From assembly GCF_012516395.1 (NCBI RefSeq), contig NZ_CP051206.1, forward strand, positions 3,144,501-3,208,500: a stretch of DNA of 64,000 nucleotides. The letters are read 5' to 3'. The notes under the pieces were generated by a model. It saw only the letters and a list, made by a program, of their open reading frames with translations. It ran no database searches and had not been told where the DNA came from. This stretch comes from Dolichospermum flos-aquae CCAP 1403/13F. GTDB taxonomy: Bacteria > Cyanobacteriota > Cyanobacteriia > Cyanobacteriales > Nostocaceae. Below are positions 54,080-63,722 of this stretch, piece after piece (the first letter of the stretch is position 1; every line of letters starts with the position of its first letter). Made by a program: the position numbers and the translations under genes.

Positions 54080-54559
54080 ATGACCGAAAATATTGATAAC
54101 TCCACCCATTTAACACAAAAATGGTTAGCCGAAATTCAGTCTCTGACACAACAGATGACGAAATTTCAGCGTGAACGAGATGAAGCTTGGGAAAGTTCGC
54201 AAAAATGGCGACAACTTTATAATACCGAAGCAGAGCAACGACGTGCAGATACGAAAATGCACCAGGAAGCCATAGCATCTGTAAAAGCTGAAGAACAAAA
54301 ATTTTTAGGTGTCAATACTGAAATAGGTACTGACAGCACCACAGCTATTCAGCAACAAATTGCCCAATTTAATTCTATAGAAGAGTTACAAACTCAATTA
54401 GTAGAAGTTATTCAAGAACGTGATTATTTATTACAAGCTTTGAAACTAGAGCAAGAAAATCACGCTCAAACCCGCAAAGGTCTGACTACAGCCTTAGGGG
54501 ATGCTATTGATAGTCTGGCACGTTCCAGGGCAGATAGGAAGGATGCAGAGGTCTTATGA
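54080..54559 (+). CDS. coiled-coil hypothetical protein
   Basis: A 159-residue, mostly helical protein. It shows MTENIDNSTHLTQKWLAEIQSLTQQM at the start, QRERDEAWESSQKWRQLYNTEAEQRRADT in the middle, and EVIQERDYLLQALKLEQ towards the end. No membrane segment is seen. It may be a structural or cell-shape protein, but there is no family match I can name. It starts 138 bp from the divergent purT. Confidence 0.6.
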   Translation: MTENIDNSTHLTQKWLAEIQSLTQQMTKFQRERDEAWESSQKWRQLYNTEAEQRRADTKMHQEAIASVKAEEQKFLGVNTEIGTDSTTAIQQQIAQFNSIEELQTQLVEVIQERDYLLQALKLEQENHAQTRKGLTTALGDAIDSLARSRADRKDAEVL

Positions 54560-55126
54560 AAGTTTTTCCAGAAAACCATAGGATTTAGTTGACACTCTCC
54601 GGTCTAAAGACGCGGAGATTCTATAGAGAGTTTCAGTCTATATCCCTCAGTTATCCCAGTTTCAGGCAGGGTTCCTTAAATATTTGGGTTCTTGCCCTGA
54701 TTTCGTTTGCCCTGGCGGGCGAAATCATATCTGACAAGCGTAACTTTCCGAGAGTCCCTCGGTAGCTTTTTATGTCTTTAGTGACAATTTAATTGTATCA
54801 CGAATATGGATGAAAATTTGAAATTATTTCAAATTTTCAAATTAACGTCAATGCAGGATAAAGGAAAGCCTCTAGCCTTCATCCCTTGTCTAAAGCCCAA
54901 ATGTGGCTTCCTGAGTCAGCCACATTTTCAAGGGTTTTCGGCGTTCTTCCTTATAAAGAGAAAGCTGACGGACTTGAAAAGATAACTCTACAATTGGAGT
55001 GAGAAGGGGGAGTGATTAGCAATAGCAGTTTATATACAAATCAAAGCATCTATTTAAGATATAACCTTTATAAACAGGCTAATTATCTTACGACTATTTC
55101 CATCCTGAATCCAGTAGGTTTTATAT
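54560..55126. other. structured non-coding block, possible IS200/IS605-type remnant
   Basis: 567 bp with no gene. It starts with GTTGACACTCTCCGGTCTAA then GACGCGGAG, a hairpin followed by ATTCTATAGAGAG, which resembles right ends of IS200/IS605 (TnpB-carrying) elements in cyanobacteria. Further on are GCCCTGGCGGGC (54709-54720) and a perfect 10-bp hairpin AAATGTGGCT...AGCCACATTT (54899-54928). No transposase is present. Confidence 0.35.
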
Positions 55127-55738
55127 ATGAATAACCAACAAAGAACTAACGGTATTTCTGCCGGTGCGGTAGCAGCTATTTCCGCAGCCGTAATAGCAGT
55201 AAGCGGTGGTGTGGCTTGGTTTTCTGGACAGACTCCAGAGACTCCCACACCTACCAATTCTTCGCAAACTATTAAGCAGCCAGTCAAGCAATCAACAACC
55301 CAACAAGGTAATGAACAGACTGCTAGTATATATTGGCTCAGATCCCAGGAAAATCGGCTGGATTTAGTTCCCCAACCTGTTAAAGTTGCAGCTACCCAAC
55401 CCAACCAAGTTTTAGAGGCAGCATTTAAAACCTTATTAGCAGGTCCAGGTGAAGGCACAGATTCTACTACTATTCCCCAGGGGACTCAACTATTGGGACT
55501 AAAAGCCGAAAACAATGATATTCATGTGAATTTATCCGCAAACTTCACCACTGGCGGAGGTAGCACTTCTATGATGGGGCGTGTGGGACAAGTTGTATAT
55601 ACTGCTACTAGTTTAAACCCTAAAGCCAAGGTATATATTGAAGTCAATGGGAAACCCTTAGAGGTTTTAGGGGGTGAAGGTGTGGAATTACAACAACCAC
55701 TTACCCGCGAAAGTTTTCAGAAAAATTATCCGCTTTAG
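55127..55738 (+). CDS. GerMN domain protein
   Basis: A 203-residue protein with an N-terminal membrane segment (GAVAAISAAVIAVSGGVAWF, about 13-32), a Thr/Pro/Gln-rich linker, and a GerMN domain: ASIYWLRSQENRLDLVPQPVKV, VLEAAFKTLLAGPG, and VNLSANFTTGGGSTSMMGRVGQVVYTA. GerMN proteins are extracytoplasmic and associated with the cell wall. A 73-bp MITE starts 10 bp after the stop codon. Confidence 0.82.
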   Translation: MNNQQRTNGISAGAVAAISAAVIAVSGGVAWFSGQTPETPTPTNSSQTIKQPVKQSTTQQGNEQTASIYWLRSQENRLDLVPQPVKVAATQPNQVLEAAFKTLLAGPGEGTDSTTIPQGTQLLGLKAENNDIHVNLSANFTTGGGSTSMMGRVGQVVYTATSLNPKAKVYIEVNGKPLEVLGGEGVELQQPLTRESFQKNYPL

Positions 55739-55748
55739 TCAGTTGTTA

Positions 55749-55821
55749 GTAGGGGCGAAGCATTTGGAAGATAAATTATCGGTCATTGCAAAAAACAGTT
55801 CTCCAAATGCTTCGCCCGTAC
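55749..55821. mobile_element. 73-bp MITE, copy B
   Basis: The reverse complement of this element matches the one at 28442-28514 along its full length with only a few differences. Flanks AGTTGTTA and AGTTGTCT share 6 of 8 positions, consistent with an aged 8-bp duplication. It lies between the GerMN gene and accB, both of which end at it. Confidence 0.82.
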
Positions 55822-55828
55822 AGTTGTC

Positions 55829-56353
55829 TTAATCAGGGTTAATTCTCATTAAAGGCTGACCATATTCTACGGGTTCGCCATTTTGAACTAAAATTTCCAT
55901 TACCTGTCCAGAGACTTCGGCTTCAATTTCGTTCATCAACTTCATTGCTTCAATTATACAGACACTTTGACCAGCTTTAACGCGATCGCCTACTTCCACG
56001 AACGCTGCTTCTCCTGGGGCTGGGGAGCGGTAAAATGTCCCTACCATTGGTGATGGGACTTCAACCAATTTTTGATTAATTGGTGAAGAAGAATGAGGAG
56101 GTTGTGCTAATGAATTATCAACAACTTTATTGATTACACCCCCCTCAGACATTGAACTTGGTAAGGCTGTAGATAGCAACTGGGTTACACTGGCACTCCC
56201 TACAGCACTAACCGTTCCTTGGGCATTATTGCTAAAACTGACAGCTTTTCGGACTGTTAGCTCAAATTCATTATTTTTGAGAGTAACTTCCGCAATATCT
56301 GTTTGGGCAATAGTTACTAATAGCTGACGGATTTCATTAAAGTCTAATGTCAC
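55829..56353 (-). CDS. accB: acetyl-CoA carboxylase biotin carboxyl carrier protein
   Basis: A 174-residue BCCP. The biotinylated Lys138 is in [18 protein letters not shown], preceded by [23 protein letters not shown]. The N-terminal part ([31 protein letters not shown]) is typical, and a Ser/Pro-rich linker connects them. It carries CO2 to acetyl-CoA in fatty acid synthesis. It follows efp by 173 bp on the same strand, a common pairing. Confidence 0.95.
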   Translation of the reverse strand: MTLDFNEIRQLLVTIAQTDIAEVTLKNNEFELTVRKAVSFSNNAQGTVSAVGSASVTQLLSTALPSSMSEGGVINKVVDNSLAQPPHSSSPINQKLVEVPSPMVGTFYRSPAPGEAAFVEVGDRVKAGQSVCIIEAMKLMNEIEAEVSGQVMEILVQNGEPVEYGQPLMRINPD

Positions 56354-56526
56354 AATTATTTTACCTCCACCTAACTGTTAAATTAAAATTCTAATTAAGG
56401 CAGGGATTTAATCCCTCTATAAAAAAGGGATTGAAATCATTAGCACCAACTTGAGATTTTGGACTTCGCTCAGTTGAACGATTTTATGCCTGACTATTCC
56501 CAGTTGGTATCAAAAAAATAGGAAAA

Positions 56527-57084
56527 TTATTCCCTGCCTAAATACTTATCTTCCCTAGTATCAATTTTTATGCGTTCCCCTTGGGCAATAAACAAAGGAA
56601 CCATGATAGTTGCACCAGTTTCGAGAATTGCGGGTTTAGTACCACCTGTGGCAGTATCACCTTTAACACCAGGATCTGTTTGCACAATTTCCAAAACTAC
56701 AGAATTAGGTAGTTCTACTTCTAGAACTTGTTCGCCCCAGCGAATCACGTTAACTTCCATACCTTCCTTTAGGTACTTGACGCGATCGCCAATTTGTGCT
56801 GAAGTTAATCTACCTTCCTCATAAGTTTCCATATCCATAAAGATAAACTCATCGCCTTCTTTATAGGTATGTTGCATCGTCACTTTTTCCAAAGTCGCTT
56901 GAGGAACGCTTTCCCCAGCCCGAAAAGTTTTCTCTAACTGTTTCCCAGTTTGAACACTTTTTAATGTTGTCCGTACGAAGGCAGAACCCTTGCCTGGCTT
57001 AACGTGAAGAAAATCTATCACGCGCCAAACCGAACCATCTAATACAATTGAAACACCAGGTCGAAAGTCGTTACTAGAGATCAT
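56527..57084 (-). CDS. efp: elongation factor P
   Basis: A 185-residue [28 protein letters not shown], then the tip loop [16 protein letters not shown] with Lys32 at the position modified in other bacteria, and the C-terminal [25 protein letters not shown]. It helps ribosomes pass polyproline. The modification enzyme in this organism is unknown. It heads the efp-accB pair. Confidence 0.95.
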   Translation of the reverse strand: MISSNDFRPGVSIVLDGSVWRVIDFLHVKPGKGSAFVRTTLKSVQTGKQLEKTFRAGESVPQATLEKVTMQHTYKEGDEFIFMDMETYEEGRLTSAQIGDRVKYLKEGMEVNVIRWGEQVLEVELPNSVVLEIVQTDPGVKGDTATGGTKPAILETGATIMVPLFIAQGERIKIDTREDKYLGRE

Positions 57085-57220
57085 GAAACTTTCAAATTTT
57101 GCAAGACAATCGGCATTTATTGTACCCTTCCCGCGCCATAAGTTGTTAGTTGTTAATTGTCAGTGGTCAGTGGTCAGTTGTCAGGAAAGAAGCAACAGGT
57201 AATAGGCAAAATTAATATTT

Positions 57221-57296
57221 CTTCCCCTGCCTCCCCTGCTTCCCCTACTTCCCCTACTTCCCCTACTTCCCACTTCCCCTGCCTCTCTGCCCCCCA
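57221..57296. repeat. CTTCCCCTA 9-bp tandem repeat in a pyrimidine tract
   Basis: TTCCCCTAC repeated three to four times within a CT-only tract (CTTCCCCTGCCTCCCCTGC...). It is intergenic between efp and the cyclophilin gene. Nearby at 57157-57180 is GTCAGTGGTCAGTGGTCAGT, another simple repeat. Confidence 0.75.
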
Positions 57297-57369
57297 GTCC
57301 CGCAATATGGGAAGATAATCAATGAATTACTTCCAGTCAACACTTTGATGCTGAAGAAAGGGAAATTTC

Positions 57370-58476
57370 ATGTTGAACTTATTTAAGTCCTGGGTGAAGA
57401 ACAGCCTAAAGGTAATATTGCTATTAACAATATTTTTAGGCACAGGTACGGCTGGGTGGACTCCCACTAGTAACGCTGGACTACCAGCGGGAAACGCAAT
57501 TACTGACGGGAAGGCTCTGTTACGCTATGCACTGCCGATAGATAATCAACCTGTACGTAAACTACAAGCTAGTTTAGAAGACATTTCTAACCAACTGCGG
57601 GCAAATAAACGATGGGGTGCAGTTAATAATGACCTCAAGCAAGCATTGCGGATACTCGATAAACCTTCCCAAATATTAGCAAGCGTTCCGGAAGAACGCC
57701 AACCTCAAGCCCAAGCTTGGATGACTGAATTGAAATCTGGCATCATAGAACTGCAAGAACTTGTTAAAACTAAACAAAAAGAACCCATTCTTGATGGCAG
57801 AGCTAAATTACTGAATCTTGTTAGTTTGTTAGAAGAATCAATGGTGACGAAATTCCCCTTTGAAGTTCCGGCTGAATACAGTAACTTACCCCAACTCAAA
57901 GGACGAGCTAGGATTGCTTTTAAAACCAATAAAGGCGATCTTACTGTAGTTGTAGATGGCTACAGCGCCCCTGTGACTGCTGGTAACTTTGTAGATTTGG
58001 TCCAACGAGGTTTTTATAATGGTTTAGAATTCACCCGTTCGGAAGAATCTTACTTTCTCCAAACCGGAGATCCTGTAGGTAAGGAAGCCGGTTTTATTGA
58101 TCCTCAAACTGGCAAATACCGGGCTGTTCCCTTAGAAATTTTAGTCGCAGGTGAAAAAGAACCAACCTATGGCACTACTCTCGAAGAAGCTGGGCGTTAT
58201 TTAGATATGCCGGTTTTACCTTTTTCTTCTTTTGGTGCTTTAGTGATGGCCCGGCCAGAAAATGAAGTTAATGGTGGTTCTTCCCAGGTTTTTTTCTTTT
58301 TGTTTGAACCAGAACTTACTCCAGCGGGACGGAATCTTTTAGATGGTCGTTATGCTGTTTTTGGTTATCTGACTGAAGGTAGAGAGATTTTAGATAAACT
58401 TAAAGCTGGTGACAAAATTGAATCAGCAACCGTTGTTCAAGGCATAGAAAATTTACTTCAGCCTCAAGCAACCTAA
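57370..58476 (+). CDS. lumenal cyclophilin-type peptidyl-prolyl isomerase (TLP40-like)
   Basis: A 368-residue protein with an N-terminal signal (LKVILLLTIFLGTGTAGW, about 13-30). Residues 50-165 form the helical TLP40-type regulatory region (LRYALPIDNQPVRKLQASLEDISNQLR). The cyclophilin domain includes FKTNKGDLTVVVDGYSAPVTAGNFVDLVQRGFYNGLEF and PVLPFSSFGALVMARPENE with SSQVFFFLFEP. TLP40 in plants is a thylakoid lumen phosphatase regulator and PPIase. A palindrome follows 19 bp after its stop, then tRNA-Ser. Confidence 0.88.
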   Translation: MLNLFKSWVKNSLKVILLLTIFLGTGTAGWTPTSNAGLPAGNAITDGKALLRYALPIDNQPVRKLQASLEDISNQLRANKRWGAVNNDLKQALRILDKPSQILASVPEERQPQAQAWMTELKSGIIELQELVKTKQKEPILDGRAKLLNLVSLLEESMVTKFPFEVPAEYSNLPQLKGRARIAFKTNKGDLTVVVDGYSAPVTAGNFVDLVQRGFYNGLEFTRSEESYFLQTGDPVGKEAGFIDPQTGKYRAVPLEILVAGEKEPTYGTTLEEAGRYLDMPVLPFSSFGALVMARPENEVNGGSSQVFFFLFEPELTPAGRNLLDGRYAVFGYLTEGREILDKLKAGDKIESATVVQGIENLLQPQAT

Positions 58477-58495
58477 TCAGAAATTAAAATCGAAA

Positions 58496-58523
58496 TGTAG
58501 GGACGTTTAATCAAACGTCTCTA
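58496..58523. repeat. TGTAGAGAC palindrome, copy 2
   Basis: TAGGGACGTTTAATCAAACGTCTCTA, an imperfect palindrome related to the 51007 copy, 19 bp after the cyclophilin stop, followed by TTTTCCC. It may serve as its terminator. Confidence 0.65.
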
Positions 58524-58537
58524 TTTTCCCAAAAAAA

Positions 58538-58622
58538 CGGAGAGGGGGAGATTCGAACTCCCGGAAGCTTTCACTTCACCTGATTTCAAGTCAGGCGCAA
58601 TCGACCACTCTGCCACCTCTCC
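58538..58622 (-). tRNA. tRNA-Ser (UGA)
   Basis: An 85-nt class II tRNA on the minus strand. Acceptor GGAGAGG pairs with CCTCTCC, the anticodon arm is CCTGA-CTTGAAA-TCAGG (anticodon TGA), a long variable arm follows, and the T-arm reads GGGAGTTCGAATCTCCC. The discriminator is G. Confidence 0.95.
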
Positions 58623-58680
58623 AAATTATTTGCCAGGATTGTGGAATACAAAAACTGACAAATAACATCATAACCTATAA

Positions 58681-59610
58681 TTACAAAATTTGCACTACTG
58701 AAACTGAAGAATCATAAAAAACTTCCTCAGTAGCAATTTGGAAGTCTTTACCCACCCAAACCAGAGCAGCTTTTGTTACTACACCCCCCTCCAAAGAAAC
58801 TAGAGAAAAATTCCGTAATTTCACACCATCTTGCTGAATAATCCGGGGGACAGTGGCAGCATTTAAGTAAATAGTTCCTTCTGGACTTCTAAATACAGCC
58901 TTCCTTTGCAGCTTTTTAGTATGGCGCAGAGTTCGGTGCATATGACCAAAAGCGACTAAAGAAACAGTTTTCTTCAGGTTGAGACTTTGAGAAATTGCTG
59001 ACGCTAAATCAGGATCACCAAAATCACCGCCAATGGGATGCCAATCTTTGCCACAAGGGTCCTCAGCGCGATCGCCTAAACCACTCGGTCCATTGTGTCC
59101 TAGAAAAATAATATGATCACAAGTAACACTTTTTACTACTTTGACGATTTTATCTGCGGACTCCTCCAAACTAGAGACACCATACCGTTCTTGACACATT
59201 TGGGCAAATCTCCATTCCGGTCCTCCCCAGGTAAAAGGACGACCACCCACCACAGTTAAATTCCAAGCCGGAAAATCCAACTTACCATAACCAACTTGGG
59301 CAGATCCCAATAAATCTAATTGTTCCTGTACCCAGTCTTCCTTGGTGCGGTCATAAGGACATTTTTTGCGTCCCCATTCAGTGGCCGAGTACCAGGCATC
59401 GTGATTGCCCATTACCGCTGCTTTGGGAAGATCCAGGGAAGCGATCGCTTTTACCACTTCCACTGACTCATTCCCGAAATCTCCGACAAACAGCACTAAG
59501 TCCACACCCAGGTGCTTGAGTGCTATGCCGTCTTCCACTTCCCATTGGTCGTGAACATCGCCAATTACAGCAATTTTGATAGGTTTTGATGGAGTTTTCT
59601 GACTGGTCAT
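58681..59610 (-). CDS. metallophosphoesterase (TIGR04168 family)
   Basis: A 309-residue calcineurin-like phosphoesterase. Metal-binding motifs are visible in order: IAVIGDVHDQW, FVGDFGNES, VMGNHDAWYS, IIFLGHNGPSGLG, and LVAFGHMHRTL. The cyanobacteria/plant TIGR04168 subfamily has no established substrate. It starts near a region of unclear structured repeats and ends 58 bp from tRNA-Ser. Confidence 0.88.
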   Translation of the reverse strand: MTSQKTPSKPIKIAVIGDVHDQWEVEDGIALKHLGVDLVLFVGDFGNESVEVVKAIASLDLPKAAVMGNHDAWYSATEWGRKKCPYDRTKEDWVQEQLDLLGSAQVGYGKLDFPAWNLTVVGGRPFTWGGPEWRFAQMCQERYGVSSLEESADKIVKVVKSVTCDHIIFLGHNGPSGLGDRAEDPCGKDWHPIGGDFGDPDLASAISQSLNLKKTVSLVAFGHMHRTLRHTKKLQRKAVFRSPEGTIYLNAATVPRIIQQDGVKLRNFSLVSLEGGVVTKAALVWVGKDFQIATEEVFYDSSVSVVQIL

Positions 59611-60277
59611 GCCACTTTAAAAAGCCGTATATCTCCAGGATTTGACACTTTCATGGCTAAAGCCACTGAGATTTTGCGGACAGATTTAGATGAAGGGTTT
59701 AGCCCAATCCAATCTCGCTGCGACCGCCAAACGCCGCCTAGACGCTCAAAACAACTGCCAATCAAGGTGTCGAAATTGCGCTTACTTTTATTGTTTTCAG
59801 TGTTTTCAGAATCCATGACTAAGCCAAGACTCGGTACGCTCCACACCCTGCCATTACTCGCTCTTTCTTGTCAATACTGCCGTTAGGACTTGAACCTAAC
59901 CGTTGTTTCATAGGAGCCGGGATTTCTCCGTACTAGGATGCTTGAACACATAGATGTTTTTTGTTCTTACTCACAATTTGATTCTAACATACCACAGGGA
60001 TTAAAATCCCTCGTGTCGCTTATATCTCAGGGAGCCAAGCCGCGCTCGTTTTACGCTTACCGGATGCTCTTATAAAAAACCAATACGATTAAAATCGCCG
60101 GAGTCGCTTGCCTCTCAGAGCTAAAGCCGCGCTCGTTTGCCACTTACCGCGAGGTTTTATGAAACTCTACCGGATTTGGACATAAATTGCTAGGATCAAT
60201 CCCTCACTATTTTTGGTAAAAACTACTATAATTAAATTCACAAGGTAATAATTTGTAATTAAAAGCAGTTTTTAATT
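59611..60277. other. intergenic stretch with structured repeats of unknown nature
   Basis: 667 bp. It contains small frames on both strands without family character (about 59611-59886), a T-arm-like stem-loop GTTAGGACTTGAACCTAAC at 59882-59900, and two related 80-bp units at 59998-60163. The last 40 bp before nadA are AT-rich. I cannot assign any of this to a known gene; decayed IS200/IS605 DNA is one possibility. Confidence 0.4.
59998..60163. repeat. two related units of about 80 bp, each starting with a small palindrome
   Basis: Unit 1 (59998-60078) begins GGGATTAAAATCCC and unit 2 (60086-60163) begins CGATTAAAATCG. Both then contain GTCGCTT, CTCAG, GCCGCGCTCGTTT, CTTACCG and TTATAA or TTTATGAAA in the same order, roughly two thirds identical. 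This looks like a duplicated structured element, perhaps ends of a non-autonomous transposon or an RNA. Confidence 0.6.
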
Positions 60278-61243
60278 GTGTTTACAACTACACTTACTCA
60301 ACCAAAATCAGGTAATCTACCATTAGATTTATTTGCTGCTATTGCGGATCTGAAAACAGAACTCAACGCCGTGATCTTAGCCCACTACTATCAAGATCCC
60401 GATATTCAAGATATTGCCGACTTTATTGGTGATTCCTTACAATTAGCTAGAGCAGCAGCCAATACGAAAGCAGATGTAATTGTCTTTGCTGGTGTTCACT
60501 TCATGGCCGAAACCGCCAAAATCCTCAACCCTGATAAATTGGTGTTGTTACCAGATATCAATGCAGGTTGTTCTTTAGCAGATAGTTGTCCTCCTCAAGA
60601 ATTTGCGGAGTTCAAAGACGCACACCCAAATCATTTAGTTATTTCCTATATTAATTGCTCTGCCGAAATCAAGGCCATGAGCGATATTATCTGTACCAGT
60701 TCCAACGCTGTGAAAATTGTTCAGCAAATACCCCAAGAACAGCCGATTATTTTTGCCCCAGATCGGAACTTGGGACGGTATGTGATGGAACAAACCGGAC
60801 GGGAAATGCTGTTATGGCAAGGTAGCTGTATTGTCCATGAGACCTTTTCGGAAAAGAAAATAGTCCAGTTAAAAATTACACATCCTCACGCGGAAGCGAT
60901 CGCCCACCCCGAATGTGAAACCAGCGTATTGCGTCACGCCAGCTTTATTGGCTCTACAGCCGCCTTACTTAGTTATTGTCAAACCAGCCCTAGCCAGGAA
61001 TTTATCGTGGCTACAGAGCCGGGAATCATTCACCAGATGCAAAAATTAGCACCTGACAAACACTTTATTCCCGCACCCCCGCAAAGTGATTGTAACTGTA
61101 ACGAATGTCCATTTATGCGACTAAACACTTTAGAAAAACTGTATTTAGCCATGAAAAATCGCACCCCAGAAATTACCTTACCAGAAGAACTCCGCACAGC
61201 AGCACTAGGACCAATGCAACGGATGTTAGAAATGAGTGTGTAG
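60278..61243 (+). CDS. nadA: quinolinate synthase A
   Basis: A 321-residue Nad[27 protein letters not shown] is the conserved start; [11 protein letters not shown] supplies the first cluster cysteine region, [20 protein letters not shown] the second, and [12 protein letters not shown] the third, for the 4Fe-4S cluster. It condenses iminoaspartate with DHAP in NAD synthesis. The start is the GTG at 60278 ([12 protein letters not shown]). Confidence 0.94.
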   Translation: MFTTTLTQPKSGNLPLDLFAAIADLKTELNAVILAHYYQDPDIQDIADFIGDSLQLARAAANTKADVIVFAGVHFMAETAKILNPDKLVLLPDINAGCSLADSCPPQEFAEFKDAHPNHLVISYINCSAEIKAMSDIICTSSNAVKIVQQIPQEQPIIFAPDRNLGRYVMEQTGREMLLWQGSCIVHETFSEKKIVQLKITHPHAEAIAHPECETSVLRHASFIGSTAALLSYCQTSPSQEFIVATEPGIIHQMQKLAPDKHFIPAPPQSDCNCNECPFMRLNTLEKLYLAMKNRTPEITLPEELRTAALGPMQRMLEMSV

Positions 61244-61262
61244 TTGAAGTTAAAAATTTAAC

Positions 61263-62153
61263 TTACGATTTACCCTTTTCCGCTGCCTTCTGGGCTGCTT
61301 CACTAAACTTTTTATACAACTTAGTTCTAATCCGTGCTTCTTGATAGCGGCTGTGACTAGGTGACACCTGACTCATTAAATCAGAAGCCCGTTGCCAATT
61401 AGCAGCTAATTCCAACCACTGAGTTGAAGTTATTGCTGTTTTACCAGCCGTAGTAGCTTGGTTAGCTAGTCGCACAGAGGCTACAAATGGATCATCAGAT
61501 GGAATAGAAAAACTTTGGCTAGGAGGACGATTCAACAATTGTGGTGGACTTTGGTTTGCTGTTTGGGAAGATTGAGAACCTGTGAATGGTGAGAGATCTT
61601 TCAGCGGATTACCTAACCAAGAATCTAGCAGCCAAGCTAGTAAAATTACTGAAGATAAACCAGAAACCCCGATCACTAAAGTTTTGATCGAAATTTTCCC
61701 TTGATCTGGATTCTTGAGTAAAGATTGGGGTTTCGCTAAAATAGGTTTTCTTGATTTGGTATCAGCTTCAGTTAAATCTGGAATTAACCACTTAAACAAA
61801 TTTGGTTGGGATACTGTAATTTCCTGTGACCATAATAATTGGTTATCAGTATCACGGTGAATTTCCTCTAACCACAGCAATTGTTCTTCTTTAACAATGC
61901 GACTATTGATGTTAACTCGGCGAATGTGACGTGGTGCAAGCGAGTCCAAAATTTGTTGAATTTTTGGCACTAAGGTAGATTGCTCCAGTTGCTCTACCGT
62001 AGCTGCTTCGCACAAAAGTTGTAAAACACCATTCACAAAAACTGCTCTAGTTCTGACACTAGACATAACTAGCCTTTCATTCAAGACTTGAATAATTGCC
62101 GCAACGCTACCCTGATGAGCTTGCCAAGCGATATCATTTATCCGATCTACCAT
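61263..62153 (-). CDS. conserved cyanobacterial membrane protein of unknown function
   Basis: A 296-residue protein. The N-terminal half is soluble and conserved in pattern (MVDRINDIAWQAHQGSVAAIIQVLN, then RTRAVFVNGVLQLLCEAATVEQLEQS and PRHIRRVNINSRIVKEEQLLWLEEI). One membrane helix follows (TLVIGVSGLSSVILLAWLL, about 158-176), then a Ser/Pro/Gln-rich linker and a C-terminal helical region WLELAANWQRASDLMSQVSPSHSRYQEAR. It is convergent with nadA (20 bp apart). Function is unknown. Confidence 0.65.
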   Translation of the reverse strand: MVDRINDIAWQAHQGSVAAIIQVLNERLVMSSVRTRAVFVNGVLQLLCEAATVEQLEQSTLVPKIQQILDSLAPRHIRRVNINSRIVKEEQLLWLEEIHRDTDNQLLWSQEITVSQPNLFKWLIPDLTEADTKSRKPILAKPQSLLKNPDQGKISIKTLVIGVSGLSSVILLAWLLDSWLGNPLKDLSPFTGSQSSQTANQSPPQLLNRPPSQSFSIPSDDPFVASVRLANQATTAGKTAITSTQWLELAANWQRASDLMSQVSPSHSRYQEARIRTKLYKKFSEAAQKAAEKGKS

Positions 62154-63268
62154 TTGATATTTAGTGATAGCTCTTACACCCTGACCTGTGAAATAACATA
62201 ACCCAAGTTGCTAGTTATCTAATTTTAGGCAGGGAAAAAGGTAATTGGTAACTACTTTTGCCTTTTTGCCTATTCTCTCTTCCCTTTTACCTCTTGCCTT
62301 TTTCCAACTAGCAATTTAAATATACATTCAATTTGCATATATCAATGTAAATTTGACCAACTCTATATTCTATTTGCTCAAGTGCAAATTGCCACATTTG
62401 ATATCCTGCTAGGGATAAATGTAATCCATCTGTAGTTAATTCAGAATGCAAGTTACCATTAATATACGTAATTTAACTTATCGTTGTTTTGTTCCTTGTG
62501 CGTATTCACTACTTTTTCTGATGACAGCGTTAACTAAGTGAATTCAGGAAGATTTCGATTTCTGTCTATTTTGCTAGTTCACAATATTTAATATTATTAA
62601 GCAATACAACGCTATTAAATCCTATTAATCGTTAAAAATATTCTCCCGTCAGGATTAATCAACACTAAAATTTGGGATTATTGAATTTATACAGCTTGCT
62701 GTATAAGCTTTACAGCTTTTTACATATTCATTTGTAACATCATTTTTTAATGTCTTATCCCTTGATGAGCCACTAAATTTTGAGTCTCATACTTTTGGTA
62801 GATGACAATTATGAATGGTTTGTGATGTAAGTTGTAAGGAAAATTAATAAATAATTATATCAGCATCAATTTTTGTTCATAAGAAAATAGAAGTAAACCG
62901 CTAGAAAGTCTACTGAATAAGGTTAAAATAGCATATTCTTTTTTTTTTATAAATATGTTTATTTATACCTACTTATGAAAATATTTTACTATTAACACAA
63001 ATGAAAAATACGTAATTTTATTGCGTGATTGTAGTAACATGACTATGTGCAGCAAAGTAAGTAAGCCGTGAAATGCTTGCTACATAAGGGTTATGCTCGT
63101 AGTTTAAAAGTTAGATTTGCAGAATTATTGAGTCTGTTTGCTATTTATAGTCTGGATTAGACATATAAAGATTTATCGAAACCAAAGTAGATCAATTCCG
63201 GGGATGTAGAATAACCTTGCAAAAAGTGCTAAGATTTATCCGAAGTCTTTAATGTTTCCTTTTATAAC
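62154..63268. other. 1.1-kb AT-rich intergenic region
   Basis: A long gap containing an SGNH-hydrolase remnant at 62308-62460 on the minus strand and otherwise AT-rich sequence with no coding frame I can support. The part just upstream of 63269 may hold a long leader or regulatory sequence for the small gene there. Confidence 0.5.
62308..62460 (-). pseudogene. SGNH/GDSL hydrolase C-terminal remnant
   Basis: On the minus strand the frame reads NGNLHSELTTDGLHLSLAGYQMWQFALEQIE to a stop at 62308. DGLHLSLAGY is the block V Asp-x-x-His of SGNH hydrolases. An in-frame stop lies a few codons upstream and the rest of the gene is missing, so this is a 5'-deleted relic. Confidence 0.7.
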
Positions 63269-63463
63269 GTGGCTAGAGCTAGTACAGCAATCGGTGTATC
63301 TCCCATCATTAAGGAGATTGTGCAAAAACAGGCACATTCAACTCGCTTAACTTTAAAAGAAGTTATTCTCATGGGAATGTTGGCAATTGATAAGTTAGAT
63401 GACCAAAATTGTCAAGAATTGGCAGATCAAGTTCATCAAATGCAGGTTAATGGTGAAATCTAA
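63269..63463 (+). CDS. small hypothetical protein
   Basis: A 64-residue protein from the GTG at 63269 (MARASTAIGVSPIIKEIVQKQAHSTRLTLKEVILMGMLAIDKL). The pattern of a short strand then two helices is compatible with a ribbon-helix-helix DNA-binding protein, which is only a guess. It follows 1.1 kb of AT-rich DNA. Confidence 0.5.
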   Translation: MARASTAIGVSPIIKEIVQKQAHSTRLTLKEVILMGMLAIDKLDDQNCQELADQVHQMQVNGEI

Positions 63464-63670
63464 AACTGCTGGCAAGAGTCTAAAATTCAAAGTCTCAAGC
63501 CTCCAGTTCTCAAGCTAAAGTTAGTTGCAAGGGTAGTTGTGTGATTTATCAAATTTCTACTCTTGACTAAAAAAATAGCAACTTCCCATTCAGTAATTCT
63601 CAATCAGTTCAAAATCTAACTTGTAGTATTGCTAAAAATTAGTAATAAGTTGCGTTATGTTAGAAACAAT

Positions 63671-63698
63671 AAGGGGGATCTAGTTTTAGATCCCCTTT
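63671..63698. terminator. terminator-like hairpin
   Basis: AAGGGGGATCTA-GTTT-TAGATCCCCTTT, a strong stem with one unpaired G, 25 bp beyond the stop of the minus-strand cyclase gene and 200 bp after the small gene. The arms resemble the GATCCCC palindromes. Confidence 0.65.
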
Positions 63699-63722
63699 AT
63701 TTGTTCAGAAGTGCATAGAAAT

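Noticed and set aside
59611-59886. Overlapping ORFs of about 78 codons on both strands upstream of the phosphoesterase
   Set aside because: Neither shows a family pattern, and the two cannot both be coding; kept only as part of the unassigned gap.
59882-59900. Possible tRNA from the T-arm-like stem-loop
   Set aside because: No matching acceptor, D-arm or anticodon arm could be folded at the right distances.
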